Shown: positions 50,870 through 60,648, counted from the first letter of the stretch. The stretch: DNA of 64,000 bases from Faecalibacterium sp. I3-3-33 (GCF_023347295.1 NZ_CP094469.1:620001-684000); one strand, 5' to 3'. Numbers and translations are program-made. Notes: generated by a model from the sequence alone, not told the origin.

Positions 50870-51160
50870 ATGATATGAACGTAGAAAACACCGAAAAGCG
50901 TTGGTGCTACAATGATTTTTCGAGAATGTGACATCAGGAATAAACAAAGGTCTTTCCATAACAAAGGGACATTAAAATGGTGCAATTTAGAGCGAAGTGG
51001 AGACCCAGTGCACCAGTTCAACAAGACATAGCGGCAGTGTGACTCACACTGCTGAGGACGATTAGTAGAGCTTTATAAGGAATAAACGGATCAGACTCTT
51101 TGAGATGAGCCTGGGTTGTTTTGTGGTTGATAATATTTCATTGATGAGGAGTACAAAGAT
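50480..51160. other. Non-coding interval with degenerate repeats of the priming transferase 3' end
   Basis: No gene is supported across 680 bp. It contains copies of GTTTATGCCAGAGTCCAC-type sequence (50691-50712, 50848-50869 and inverted at 50760-50779) that derive from or match the transferase gene at 50413-50434. It also contains a direct repeat around TGTGACATCAGGAATAAACA (50539 and 50937) and a hairpin CAGTGTGA/TCACACTG near 51035-51052. The promoter of the downstream sugar genes probably lies in its last 100 bp. Confidence 0.65.
50539..50956. repeat. Pair of direct repeats TGTGACATCAGGAATAAACA
   Basis: Twenty identical bases occur at 50539-50558 and 50937-50956, with similarity continuing (AGGGCTTTC versus AAGGTCTTTC). 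They are 398 bp apart. Confidence 0.8.
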
Positions 51161-52219
51161 ATGAAGGTGGCGTATTGCACTGGATTTTGGTGCACGAATA
51201 TCGGAAACGGCTTTTTTAGTTTGGGTGTAGAGTATGTGCTTAAGAAAATTCTGGGCGCAGAGAATGTGACAGTCGTTTCAGATTATCAAACTTACACAAC
51301 AAGTTACGGAAAGCGGCTGTATCCTCATAAGAATCAGCTTGAGTACATCGCAAAGCTCGATGTGGATTATATTGTGCTTGCCGGACCTGTGATTTCTAAG
51401 TATTTCCTCCCACTGTGGAAAGACATTCTGCTGGAACTCAAAGAACGTGGCGTAGGTTATATGATTTTGAGTGCTGGTACTATGAAGCTTGATGCTACTG
51501 CCAGATGTGAGGTTGAAGAATTCTTTAAGCAGTGTCCTCCGTTTGTTTTTTCGTCTAGAGAACGTGAAACCTATGAGGCATTTGGGAAATACGCAACTAA
51601 TGCGTATGATGGAATTTGCTTCTCCTTCTTTACCCCGGATTACTATGCTCCCTGCAAGATTGATTTCGGGCAGCCGTACTGGATTTCTAATTTTGATAAA
51701 ATTATTGAGCCGGAAATCTGGACCGATGATTCTAGTCGTAAACACACCCATGAATTTGAATTTGACAATCAAAGGATTTTCGTTAATTCGCCTTCTACGG
51801 TTGCAGCAAAAACAGATCGGTTTACAGATGCATTGATTTATGTACGAAGCCTTCTGCCAGCACCGAAACGTGAAAACGAAATCGGGCGGTATAAGTTGGT
51901 AAGAACGGATCAAAGATTCCACCCGCATTTTAGAAGCAAAATCTACGCATATAAAAACTCCTTCTGTGCAGATATCCCTTACGGGTATATTAATCTGTAT
52001 GCAAATTCTCAGTTGACTCTGTCCGATAGAGTACATTCCTGTGCTGTGACGCTTGCATACGGTCATTCTGCAATGCTCTTTGTGAAGACCAATCGGGTGG
52101 GTCTGCTCGAGCGAGTTGGAGCAGGTGAAATAACAAAGAAACCTGTCAAATTGGATATGGAACTTATTTCAGAAGAGAAAAATAAACTTGTTCAGTGGTT
52201 AAAAACTGTGCTTCTATAA
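51161..52219 (+). CDS. Polysaccharide pyruvyltransferase-like protein
   Basis: The 352-residue protein has features of the CsaB/pyruvyltransferase family: an N-terminal GFWCTNIGNGFFSLG (the NxGDxxl-type start), DYIVLAGPVISKYFLPLW and the C-terminal LSDRVHSCAVTLAYGHSAML, which matches the RlHxxixa region. The family adds ketal pyruvate to sugar residues using phosphoenolpyruvate. Codon use is AT-richer than the upstream gene. It is the first gene of the glycosyltransferase block, with a ribosome binding site GAGGAG before the start. Confidence 0.8.
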   Translation: MKVAYCTGFWCTNIGNGFFSLGVEYVLKKILGAENVTVVSDYQTYTTSYGKRLYPHKNQLEYIAKLDVDYIVLAGPVISKYFLPLWKDILLELKERGVGYMILSAGTMKLDATARCEVEEFFKQCPPFVFSSRERETYEAFGKYATNAYDGICFSFFTPDYYAPCKIDFGQPYWISNFDKIIEPEIWTDDSSRKHTHEFEFDNQRIFVNSPSTVAAKTDRFTDALIYVRSLLPAPKRENEIGRYKLVRTDQRFHPHFRSKIYAYKNSFCADIPYGYINLYANSQLTLSDRVHSCAVTLAYGHSAMLFVKTNRVGLLERVGAGEITKKPVKLDMELISEEKNKLVQWLKTVLL

Positions 52220-52243
52220 AGTGTTGTCGAAAAGGAGAAGTTA

Positions 52244-53455
52244 ATGAATATTTTGTTGTTCATGTCCAGCGGCCTTGATACACCGGGTCCTTCATGGCAT
52301 CTATACACGGCGCTAATCGAAGATCTTGTTTCTTATGGACATAAGGTACATTTAATCGAGAGCCATTCTACCGGAATTAATCCGGATTGTCCTGAAAGAC
52401 TGAAAGGACTTGAAAATTTCTCTTATGAAACCATCAATATAGAAACGGTTGCAAAAAAAGCATTCGCCAAGAGATATCTGGTGGGTGTTAAATACTGTTT
52501 TAAGGCTCGGAAGGTTTTTAAGGCTCAGCAGAATTTTGATGTAATGATGGTTCAATCGTGTCCGTGGGCACCTTTTGCGATCACATTCGCAAAAAGCTAC
52601 GTGAAGACTCCGGTGATTTATAATAGTCAAGATATGTTTCCGGGGGCTTCTATAGCGAATGGTGCAATGAAGCAGAAATGGATGCAGAAGATTTTCTATA
52701 TGTTTCAGAAGGTTGCATATCGAAGAGCAGATCATATTTCTGTGATTTCAGAGGATATGAAGCAAAAAGTGATAGAGCAGGGCGTTCCGGCTGCCAAGAT
52801 TACAGTTATCCCAGACTGGTATGATGATAAGAGCGTTCGAGAAATTCCGTGGGAAGATAATTTGTTTGTAAAAAAATACGACTTGAAAAAAGATTGCTTC
52901 TATGTTCAGTTTGCAGGAACTATGGGCATGAACTTTGATTATAAGATGGTGCTTCGAGTTGCTGAGAAATTGAAACAGGAAAAGAAAATAGTGTTCCAGA
53001 TGATTGGTCAGGGAAGCCAGAAGGATGACTTTGTTCATGCGGCGCAAGAAAAAAAGCTTGATAATATCGTGTTTCTGCCACTGGAGCCGCAAGAGATGGT
53101 TCCACATGTGTATAGTGCTTGTTCAGCATGTTTGATTCCGCTTCCTCGTGGAGTTATTGGAAATTCAGTTCCAAGCAAAGCCGGACTTTTAATGGCATGT
53201 CATAGAGTTATTGTGACCTCGGCAGATGAGGGATCGGATTACAACGATATGTTCAAAAGAGAACAGATTGGTATGGCGTTTGATTGCGACGATTCGGATG
53301 GCGTTGCCAAAGGTATTTTAAAATTGAGGGACGAGCCGGAGTATTGCAGTCGATTAGCCGATAACGCCCAAAAATATGGAAAAGCCGTCTACACAAGAAC
53401 GGTGAACACCAAGCTTTATGAGGATCTGTATCGCAGAATTGGAGGAAAAGCATGA
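52244..53455 (+). CDS. Glycosyltransferase family 4
   Basis: The 403-residue protein has a GT-B fold. The N-terminal half contains MSSGLDTPGPSWHLYTALIEDL and acceptor-domain stretches, and the donor domain includes KITVIPDWYDDKSV, VQFAGTMGMNFDYKMVLRVA and LPLEPQEMVPHVYSACSACLIPL (ExxxxxxE-like region). It transfers a sugar to the lipid-linked repeat unit; donor and linkage are unknown. AAAGGAG precedes the start, and its stop overlaps the next gene by 4 bp. Confidence 0.88.
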   Translation: MNILLFMSSGLDTPGPSWHLYTALIEDLVSYGHKVHLIESHSTGINPDCPERLKGLENFSYETINIETVAKKAFAKRYLVGVKYCFKARKVFKAQQNFDVMMVQSCPWAPFAITFAKSYVKTPVIYNSQDMFPGASIANGAMKQKWMQKIFYMFQKVAYRRADHISVISEDMKQKVIEQGVPAAKITVIPDWYDDKSVREIPWEDNLFVKKYDLKKDCFYVQFAGTMGMNFDYKMVLRVAEKLKQEKKIVFQMIGQGSQKDDFVHAAQEKKLDNIVFLPLEPQEMVPHVYSACSACLIPLPRGVIGNSVPSKAGLLMACHRVIVTSADEGSDYNDMFKREQIGMAFDCDDSDGVAKGILKLRDEPEYCSRLADNAQKYGKAVYTRTVNTKLYEDLYRRIGGKA

Positions 53456-54543
53456 TGAAAGTTCTATTATTGGGCTTTGGAAAAATTGCATATATGCCTT
53501 ATATGAACTTTTATCTGGATGCACTCAAGGAACGGGATATTCAGTTTGAACTGATTTACTGGGATCGTGACGGGAAGTCTGATGCGGAAGTGCCACAGAG
53601 AATTTCAAAGGCATATAAGTTCGAGGAGCATCTGGAAGAGCAACTTCCGTTCAAGAAAAAACTGAAGTATTTTGCAAAGTATCGTAGGTTTGCATTGAAT
53701 GTCTTAAAAAATAATTCCTATGACAGAATTATTGTGCTGCATACGACACCGGGATTGACTTTGCTGGACTATCTGGTGCGGAAGTATAAAGGACGGTATC
53801 TTCTGGATTTTCGAGATGTATCTTACGAGTATATCCCGGTATATCATAAGCTGGTTGGTATCCTTTCTAAAAACAGCGCCGTGACTTTCGTCAGCTCCAA
53901 TGCGTTCCGGAAGTTTCTCCCCACGGAAAAGAATGTTATGACGATTCATAACTATCTGGAGGATTCCCTGAATCATAAAATGCTCCGTAAACAGGATGCA
54001 AGAGAGCGCAATGCGATTCGCATTAGCTATTGGGGGCTTGTCCGACAGGTCGACGTGAATAAAAAACTGATGGACGCATTGGGAAATGATCCTCGCTTTG
54101 AACTGCATTATTACGGAAGAATGCAGCAGGACGGAAGAGATATGGAACAGTATGCCCGGGGTAAGAAATATAATAATGTGTTTTTCCACGGCGCGTATAT
54201 GCCAACTGATCGGTATGAGTTTGCTAAAAATACAGATATGATCCATAACGTTTATGACTGTGGGCACACTACGGGGAATGCAATGGGCAATAAATACTAT
54301 GACGGTATTATTTTTGGCATTCCCCAGATATGCACGGTAGGCTCCCATATGGGCGATGTTGTTACGGAACGACAGGTCGGTATGGCTGTGTCACTTGACA
54401 GTAATAACATGGCAGATGAAATTTGGGCATATTACCACAATATCGATTGGGAAAAGTTTGAGGTAAAATGCGAGGATGCCTTGGAAAGCGTTCTAAATGA
54501 GCAGAAAATGACAAAAGCAAGGCTGTTAGCTTTTATTGGTTAA
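53452..54543 (+). CDS. Glycosyltransferase, GT-B type
   Basis: The 363-residue protein begins MMKVLLLGFGKIAYMPYMNF. The acceptor half contains IVLHTTPGLTLLDYLVRKYKG and RYLLDFRDVSYEYIPVYHK; the donor half contains IRISYWGLVRQVDVNKKLMDAL and HTTGNAMGNKYYDGIIFGIP. The layout resembles glycosyltransferases of capsule loci, though a strict GT4 E-x7-E motif is not clear. Its start overlaps the preceding stop (ATGATGA). Sugar specificity cannot be read. Confidence 0.8.
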   Translation: MMKVLLLGFGKIAYMPYMNFYLDALKERDIQFELIYWDRDGKSDAEVPQRISKAYKFEEHLEEQLPFKKKLKYFAKYRRFALNVLKNNSYDRIIVLHTTPGLTLLDYLVRKYKGRYLLDFRDVSYEYIPVYHKLVGILSKNSAVTFVSSNAFRKFLPTEKNVMTIHNYLEDSLNHKMLRKQDARERNAIRISYWGLVRQVDVNKKLMDALGNDPRFELHYYGRMQQDGRDMEQYARGKKYNNVFFHGAYMPTDRYEFAKNTDMIHNVYDCGHTTGNAMGNKYYDGIIFGIPQICTVGSHMGDVVTERQVGMAVSLDSNNMADEIWAYYHNIDWEKFEVKCEDALESVLNEQKMTKARLLAFIG

Positions 54544-54560
54544 TAGGGTGGAGAACTCAG

Positions 54561-55721
54561 ATGAGAATTGATTATGCGTCCAGCGCAATGGATGCGCAAG
54601 ACTTCGCAAACCTATTTGAGAATAGTCCGAAAGCACCGGGGCAGCAGGCACAGAAATTCAACCGTCTGATGATACAAGGCTTAGCGGAAAATGGTGCAGT
54701 AGTACGGGCTGTGACGGCACGACCTGTGACTGGAACGAATTGTCCGAGCAAGTTCCTCTCAGCCAATAGCGTCCAACGGGGAAAGGTAAGATACCATTAT
54801 TGTTCAGTACTGAATGTAAAGGGTATCAAGATCTTATGGCAGACGATTTCTGCGTTCGTAACGGTTGTGTTTGGCGGCTGTGATGCGGTCGTTACGGATG
54901 TACTGAATGCTTCGGTGGCCTATGGCGCTGTGACAGCAGCTCGTTTGCGAAAGAAACCATGTATCGGGATTGTGACCGATCTTCCGGAATTAATGGTAAC
55001 TGGAACAAACCAAAACCATGTGAAGCTCGTGCGGAAGATTATGCAGAAGTGTACCGGATATGTTCTCCTTACAGAAGCGATGAACGAACCGGTAAACCCT
55101 GAACATAAACCTTATGTGATTGTTGAAGCATTGTGCGATTCAACGATAAAACCGCAGCCGGAGGTAAAAGCGCAAACGAGTTGTACTAAGAAGTGTATGT
55201 ATGCTGGTTTGCTAGATGCTCGATACGGAGTAAAGGCTATGGTGGATGGATTTGTCCTTGCCAATGTACCGGATTTAGAACTGCATATCTATGGAAATGG
55301 TCCTTATGTGGATGAGTTGCAGAAGGTGACGCAGGAGCATCCGAATGTGATTTACCACGGAATTGCTATGAATGATGAAGTGGTTCAGGCAGAAATAGAG
55401 GCCGACTTGCTTATCAATCCGCGCCCGACCCATGAAGAGTTTACCAAGTATTCGTTCCCTTCAAAGAATATGGAATATATGGCATCTGGCACACCAGTTC
55501 TTACGACGAATCTTCCCGGTATGCCAGAAGAATATAAGCAGTATGTCTACTTGATCGAGGACGAGTCGGCGGAGGGGATTGCAAGAGCAATAAAGACTAC
55601 TTTCGATACTGTGCGAAGCGAAAGAGACAGAAAAGGACATAGTGCACAAGAATTTGTTTTAAATGAGAAAAATAATTTATTTCAAAGTAAACGTGTTCTC
55701 TCAATGCTGGAGGCAAAGTAA
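54561..55721 (+). CDS. Glycosyltransferase family 4/1-like
   Basis: The 386-residue protein has a GT-B fold. The donor domain includes CMYAGLLDARYGVKAMVDGF, LHIYGNGPYVDELQKVTQEH, PNVIYHGIAMNDEVVQAEI and the diagnostic LINPRPTHEEFTKYSFPSKN followed by MEYMASGTPVLTTNLPG. The acceptor half has FGGCDAVVTDVLNASVAYGA. It likely adds one residue of the repeat unit. A GGTGGAG sequence precedes the start 17 bp after the previous gene. Confidence 0.9.
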   Translation: MRIDYASSAMDAQDFANLFENSPKAPGQQAQKFNRLMIQGLAENGAVVRAVTARPVTGTNCPSKFLSANSVQRGKVRYHYCSVLNVKGIKILWQTISAFVTVVFGGCDAVVTDVLNASVAYGAVTAARLRKKPCIGIVTDLPELMVTGTNQNHVKLVRKIMQKCTGYVLLTEAMNEPVNPEHKPYVIVEALCDSTIKPQPEVKAQTSCTKKCMYAGLLDARYGVKAMVDGFVLANVPDLELHIYGNGPYVDELQKVTQEHPNVIYHGIAMNDEVVQAEIEADLLINPRPTHEEFTKYSFPSKNMEYMASGTPVLTTNLPGMPEEYKQYVYLIEDESAEGIARAIKTTFDTVRSERDRKGHSAQEFVLNEKNNLFQSKRVLSMLEAK

Positions 55722-55760
55722 GAGGGCGATGTTGCAGTAACGAGAGAGGAAATTCAAAAT

Positions 55761-56936
55761 ATGAATCAATCTTTGACTTATAAAAAACTCAGGGACTATA
55801 TACTGATAGTGTTTGTGTATCTGTTTTTTCGAATGAACTCCTATTTTACAAGAGGGTCGACTATCGAGCAATTCTTACTTATTGGAAGGGTTGCTATTAT
55901 TGCACTTTCGTTTTTGTTAATTTTTCGTGTACAGTTCATTCCGAATAAAAGCATGATCATTCTCACAGTGGGAAGTAGTTTTTGGTTTTTCTTAACAGGG
56001 CTACAAAACTATTCAGGTGCAATAGATATACTGACAAACTTTCTAACCCAGATGTGGTGGGCATCTTTCTTGATCATTTCGTACCTACTTCTCATACGAG
56101 TCAGGGATGATGAGAGAAAGAAAATAATTAACATTGGAGTAATCGCATTTTATGTGTTCTCACTAAGATATGCTATATGGCTTCTGAGTAGCAATAGATA
56201 TTGGAGTTCTGGGGGAATAAATTCAATATATTATTGCGTTCTCCTCTTGCCATTATGTTATTTGGCTGATAAAAAGACGGTCAAATACTCAATGATTTTC
56301 ATTGCGGCATTGTTGACAATTATCTCCGGAAAAAGAACAGCGTTGATTTCCATTATTCTCTGTGGATTCCTTCCACCGCTGCTTGAAAAAGACGATAAAA
56401 GAGGAAAGAAAAAAACTGGGACAATGGTGCTCTTGATGATCGTGTGTATAATGCTTGTGTATGTATCGGAGTATCTATCTAAATCAATAAATATAACTAT
56501 TATTGAACGTATGCAAAGTTTGCAGGAGGATGGGGGGTCAGGTCGGACAACAACCTATGCACTTGTTTGGGAAGCATTTAAGAGTTCAAACATTGTTAAG
56601 CAGGTAATCGGGCATGGATATAATGCTGTTTATCTTGATAAAATATCGATTTCATCTGCGCACAATGATTTTTTGGAAGTGCTTTATGATTATGGTGCAA
56701 TCGGATTGCTTTTTTATGTCTTACTTTTGTTTAATTTCATTTTTGAAGCAGTAAAACTGAGAAAAGCACAGTGTGAATCCTTTGCAGCCATTACAGCTGC
56801 GCTACTAATTTATATCACTCTATCCTGTGTTAGTCATTTGATTATATATCCAACTTATAATGTTTTCTTGTTGTTTATTATATCCGTTGGATTTTCAGAG
56901 TATGAAAAGGATCAGCGAATTTCAGTAGGGGGATGA
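55761..56936 (+). CDS. O-antigen ligase/polymerase-like membrane protein (Wzy type)
   Basis: The 391-residue protein has about ten to twelve hydrophobic segments. It has a periplasmic loop carrying SLQEDGGSGRTTTYALVWEAF and the O-antigen-ligase-type HNDFLEVLYDYGAIGLLFYV (His plus acidic residues). It should polymerise lipid-linked repeat units outside the membrane. Base composition is low in GC, typical of serotype-specific wzy genes. It is placed between the third and fourth glycosyltransferase genes. Confidence 0.9.
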   Translation: MNQSLTYKKLRDYILIVFVYLFFRMNSYFTRGSTIEQFLLIGRVAIIALSFLLIFRVQFIPNKSMIILTVGSSFWFFLTGLQNYSGAIDILTNFLTQMWWASFLIISYLLLIRVRDDERKKIINIGVIAFYVFSLRYAIWLLSSNRYWSSGGINSIYYCVLLLPLCYLADKKTVKYSMIFIAALLTIISGKRTALISIILCGFLPPLLEKDDKRGKKKTGTMVLLMIVCIMLVYVSEYLSKSINITIIERMQSLQEDGGSGRTTTYALVWEAFKSSNIVKQVIGHGYNAVYLDKISISSAHNDFLEVLYDYGAIGLLFYVLLLFNFIFEAVKLRKAQCESFAAITAALLIYITLSCVSHLIIYPTYNVFLLFIISVGFSEYEKDQRISVGG

Positions 56937-56945
56937 GGTAACTAA

Positions 56946-58133
56946 ATGAAAGTTTTGCATATTAATTGTGCCGATTACGGGAGTACAGGTGCAATAATTG
57001 ACAGCATTGCAAAGTATAGCGAATTCGAGCATGTGTTATGTACCCCTTATATTACTAAGCAACATGAGAAGTTGAAGACGTATGGTGTGTGTGTACCGCA
57101 TGAACTGGGAGTGTACAAACGTATAGCGTATGTTTTGGGCTATCAGTACGGATTTGCACCTGTATCAACACTTAAAATTAAACGGATTATTAAAAAGGAG
57201 AATCCAAGCGTTATTCATATTCACTCGGCAAATTGCAATGTTGTTAATATATACTCTTTATTAAGATTTCTTAAACAGAATAAGATTCCTTTTATCATTA
57301 CCAATCATGCAGAGTTTTTTTATACGGGATCGTGTAGCCATGCATTCAATTGTGAAAAGTGGAAGTCCGGTTGCGGAAACTGTCCTCAGCTAAGGTTTGC
57401 GGCAAATACATGGAGAGACATAACGGCAAACGCATGGGAGAAAATGAAAAAGGCATTTGCCGGAGCCAAACAATGCTATGTGGTATCTGTTTCCCCATGG
57501 CAAAAGAAGAGGGCGTTGGAATCACCGATATTTTCGGGAGTGCAGCAACGCTGCATAATGAATGGAATAGATGCAAGTATCTTCTTTGAAAAGAGATTTT
57601 TGAAGGCGGATGATTGGCGTACAGTTCTGTTTGTTACAGCTGATTTCAGCACTACAGACAAGTACAGCAAGGGTGGATTTTATCTGCTAGAATTGGCAAG
57701 ACTCCTGAAAAATGAAAAAATACGATTTGAAGTTGTAGGAAGAACAGCAAGCAAAAAGGTAGAAGAGGATAATGTTCGAATAATTGGACCCGTGCATGAT
57801 AAGAATGAATTAGCTGATTTCTACCGGAAGGCAGATGTGGCATTAACACTAAGTCAGAGAGAAACATATGGAATGACTGTTGCAGAGGCGCTGCTTTGCG
57901 GAACTCCGGTTGTGGGGTTTAAAAATGGTGGGTCCGAGAGCATTGCGCTTTCTAATCATACACAATTTGTTGAGTTTGGCGATGTTAAGAAACTGGCAGA
58001 CATAATAAGGAACAAGTGGATTGACTATAAGGATACTCATTCAAACCAAATAGCACTTGAAGCTGAATATATGTATTCTGATAAAGCGATGGCGACAGCA
58101 TATGAAAATTTGTATTTGGAGGTGATTAAGTGA
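56946..58133 (+). CDS. Glycosyltransferase family 4, WcaC-like
   Basis: The 395-residue protein has VIHIHSANCNVVNIYSLLRF, then a cysteine cluster GSCSHAFNCEKWKSGCGNCP as in WcaC-type capsular glycosyltransferases. Its donor domain contains VGRTASKKVEEDNVRIIGPV, LTLSQRETYGMTVAEALLCG and TPVVGFKNGGSESIAL, the expected E-x7-E region. It transfers a sugar in repeat-unit assembly. GATGAGG precedes the start; the stop overlaps the GTG of the next gene. Confidence 0.92.
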   Translation: MKVLHINCADYGSTGAIIDSIAKYSEFEHVLCTPYITKQHEKLKTYGVCVPHELGVYKRIAYVLGYQYGFAPVSTLKIKRIIKKENPSVIHIHSANCNVVNIYSLLRFLKQNKIPFIITNHAEFFYTGSCSHAFNCEKWKSGCGNCPQLRFAANTWRDITANAWEKMKKAFAGAKQCYVVSVSPWQKKRALESPIFSGVQQRCIMNGIDASIFFEKRFLKADDWRTVLFVTADFSTTDKYSKGGFYLLELARLLKNEKIRFEVVGRTASKKVEEDNVRIIGPVHDKNELADFYRKADVALTLSQRETYGMTVAEALLCGTPVVGFKNGGSESIALSNHTQFVEFGDVKKLADIIRNKWIDYKDTHSNQIALEAEYMYSDKAMATAYENLYLEVIK

Positions 58134-59239
58134 AAAAAGCGTGTATTTTTACGTTTCATAATGTCCCTAATTATGGTGCGGTTCTTCAAACATATGCCCT
58201 GGCGCATTATATTGAGGCGAGTTTTGGCTATCATGTAGATATTATGGACTTTCAATGTGAAGGAAATGGATCTGAGTTTGAACCAACTGAGTTTATAAAA
58301 ATTGCTTGTAAAAGTAAGAAAAAAATCGTATCAATTTATAAAAAAATAATGATGTCTTTGTACTTCGAAAAAAGCTACAGAAGAAAGTATCTACGATTTC
58401 AGGAATTTAAAAAACGTAACCTATCGGTGATTTCATACGATAAGACTCACATATATGATGCTGTGGTACTTGGTAGTGATCAAATATGGAATCCGGATAT
58501 TACAGGTGGCTTTCAAGCAGAATTTTTTGGACAGTCAAAGCTTATCAAAGGAAAAACCAATGTGGCATATGCTGCAAGTTGTGGGGATGTTTCTGCTTTA
58601 TCTGAAGCTCAGACTAATAACCTAATTGAATATACCAGTAAATTGGATTATGTGGGAGTAAGAGAAAAAAGTCTTTCTGTGTTTCTTCATGAAAAGGGTG
58701 TTAATAATACCTGTACATTGGATCCAACTTTCTTGCTTTCTGCCAACGATTATAATACCTTAGTGCAAGATAAGGCGCAAGAAACTGATCCGTATATTCT
58801 CGTATATGAATTGCAAAAGAATGAGGAAATGGAAAAACTTGCGTTTAGAATTGCAAATGAAAAAAATCTCAAAGTTCGAATGCTTGTCGGGTATATAAGT
58901 TACTCGAGGAAGAAATCATATGAAGTACGAGATGCAGGACCGACTGAATTTTTATCACTTATAAAGAATGCTGACTATATTCTCACAAATTCTTTTCACG
59001 GGACGGCATTTTCGCTGATTTACAAAAAAGATTTCAACGTAGTCTTACCAAGAACAAGAACAAGCCGCGTTATTGATTTACTAAACGAAATAGGATTGAT
59101 GAACCGTATTGTGGCAGCAAATGAGTGCGAATCGAACTTTGAACATATTGATTATGAAGCGATTGAAGACAGGATAAGAAGAATTGAGATTTCTTCTAAA
59201 AGCTTTTTGAGAGAAGCACTAGGAGGTGATACTGATTGA
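58130..59239 (+). CDS. Polysaccharide pyruvyltransferase family protein
   Basis: The 369-residue protein has the family N-terminus FHNVPNYGAVLQTYALAHY, the central VVLGSDQIWNPDITGGFQAEFF, AYAASCGDVSALSEAQ, and NADYILTNSFHGTAFSLIYKK (the Ser-Phe-His-Gly core). It may add pyruvate ketal groups to the polysaccharide, the second such protein of the locus. It starts with GTG overlapping the previous stop (GTGA) after GGAGGTG, and its stop overlaps the TTG start of the flippase gene. Confidence 0.92.
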   Translation: MKKACIFTFHNVPNYGAVLQTYALAHYIEASFGYHVDIMDFQCEGNGSEFEPTEFIKIACKSKKKIVSIYKKIMMSLYFEKSYRRKYLRFQEFKKRNLSVISYDKTHIYDAVVLGSDQIWNPDITGGFQAEFFGQSKLIKGKTNVAYAASCGDVSALSEAQTNNLIEYTSKLDYVGVREKSLSVFLHEKGVNNTCTLDPTFLLSANDYNTLVQDKAQETDPYILVYELQKNEEMEKLAFRIANEKNLKVRMLVGYISYSRKKSYEVRDAGPTEFLSLIKNADYILTNSFHGTAFSLIYKKDFNVVLPRTRTSRVIDLLNEIGLMNRIVAANECESNFEHIDYEAIEDRIRRIEISSKSFLREALGGDTD

Positions 59240-60648
59240 ATAAATACAAAAAACTCCTATCTAATACAGCTGCAATGACAGTTGGCCAATTTTCTAGTAA
59301 GATCCTTAGCTTCCTTCTTATACCATTATATACGTCAATTCTTTCTACAGAGGAGTATGGAATTTACGATATAATCGTAACGACCGTTACACTATTGACA
59401 CCATTTCTGACGCTTGTAATATCTGAAGCTATCCTGCGTTTCGCAATAGACAATGATTACGACAATCGATATGTACTTACTATTGGTGTAACGTTAGTTG
59501 TACTGGGTAGTGGAGTTCTTATCCTGCTGTCACCAATATTTTCCTTTGTTGGGTCAATAGCGAAGTATAGAATCTGGATAGTTATTTTCTTCTTTGTGAT
59601 GAATTTGCACACGGTGCTAATTCAGTTCCTGAAGGGAATTAATAAGGTGATGCAATATTCAATAATGGGTGTTATTAGCACAATGACAACCCTGAGTTTG
59701 AATATTTATTTTCTGGTTATTAGAAATTACGGAATTGTGGGATATCTTCTAGCGACAACGATGTCACATCTGCTTGTATCGCTCATAATTATCATCCATA
59801 ACAAATTGTGGACGTATGTAGTCAATCCGCTTTCGATACCGAGAAATGTATATAAAGATATGTTGCGTTTTTCCGTCCCTATGATCCCGAACTCCATAAG
59901 TTGGTGGGTAAGTGACTCGTCGGATAAATATGTAATACTGTGGTTTTTGTCATCTGCAGAAGTTGGATTATACTCGATTGCGTATAAAATTCCTACTCTA
60001 CTAACGATGGTTATGTCTCTATTTGTTTCTGCTTTTCAAATATCAATATTTGACGAGTTCAAAAAAGAAGATGGCTCGAATTTCTTCAAAACTGTATATA
60101 CAAGCGTTATGATGGCACTGCTTGTGGCTGCCTCCATGCTTATTTTTGCATCTAAGTATTTAGCAGTTGTTCTATACAAAAATAGTTTTTATAGCGCCTG
60201 GATGGTTGGCTGTATTCTAATTTTTGCATTTGTTTTTAATTCACTGTCATCTCTTATTGGTACGATATACACTGCAACAAAAAAGACGAGCGTTTTATTT
60301 TATTCAACCTTGGCAGCAGCATGTGTGAATATAGCACTAAATATTATTCTTATTCCGTGCTACGGTTTGTATGGAGCTGCATTTGCAACGCTTGTCAGCT
60401 ATGTATGCGTTTGGCTCATTCGTGCACTGCTTGCAAAAAAACAAATGGAAAAAGGATTTATAGACAGGAACTCTCTGATAATAATGGTTCTGATTGCTTT
60501 TCAAATAGTGATTGAATTGTCATCTCTTGAGTACAAAATGTTTTTGTCATTTGTTATTGTACTACTTGTCATTGCTGCCGCATACAAAAAACTAAGGAAT
60601 AGTATTTTGTATGATAAGATTACGACAATTATAGAAAGAAGGAAATAA
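59236..60648 (+). CDS. Polysaccharide flippase (Wzx, MATE/MVF superfamily)
   Basis: The 470-residue protein has about twelve to fourteen membrane helices. The N-terminus MTVGQFSSKILSFLLIPLYT followed by LSTEEYGIYD is a hallmark of Wzx-type flippases, and FSVPMIPNSISWWVSDSSDKYVI matches the family. It should flip the completed lipid-linked repeat unit across the membrane for Wzy. The start is TTG, preceded by AGGAGGTG at 7 nt. GC content is low, like the preceding genes; the next gene is clearly GC-richer. Confidence 0.93.
   Translation: MNKYKKLLSNTAAMTVGQFSSKILSFLLIPLYTSILSTEEYGIYDIIVTTVTLLTPFLTLVISEAILRFAIDNDYDNRYVLTIGVTLVVLGSGVLILLSPIFSFVGSIAKYRIWIVIFFFVMNLHTVLIQFLKGINKVMQYSIMGVISTMTTLSLNIYFLVIRNYGIVGYLLATTMSHLLVSLIIIIHNKLWTYVVNPLSIPRNVYKDMLRFSVPMIPNSISWWVSDSSDKYVILWFLSSAEVGLYSIAYKIPTLLTMVMSLFVSAFQISIFDEFKKEDGSNFFKTVYTSVMMALLVAASMLIFASKYLAVVLYKNSFYSAWMVGCILIFAFVFNSLSSLIGTIYTATKKTSVLFYSTLAAACVNIALNIILIPCYGLYGAAFATLVSYVCVWLIRALLAKKQMEKGFIDRNSLIIMVLIAFQIVIELSSLEYKMFLSFVIVLLVIAAAYKKLRNSILYDKITTIIERRK

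Noticed and set aside
50480..51160. CRISPR array in the repeat-containing gap
   Set aside because: The repeats are few, degenerate, irregularly spaced and one is inverted; no cas genes are near.
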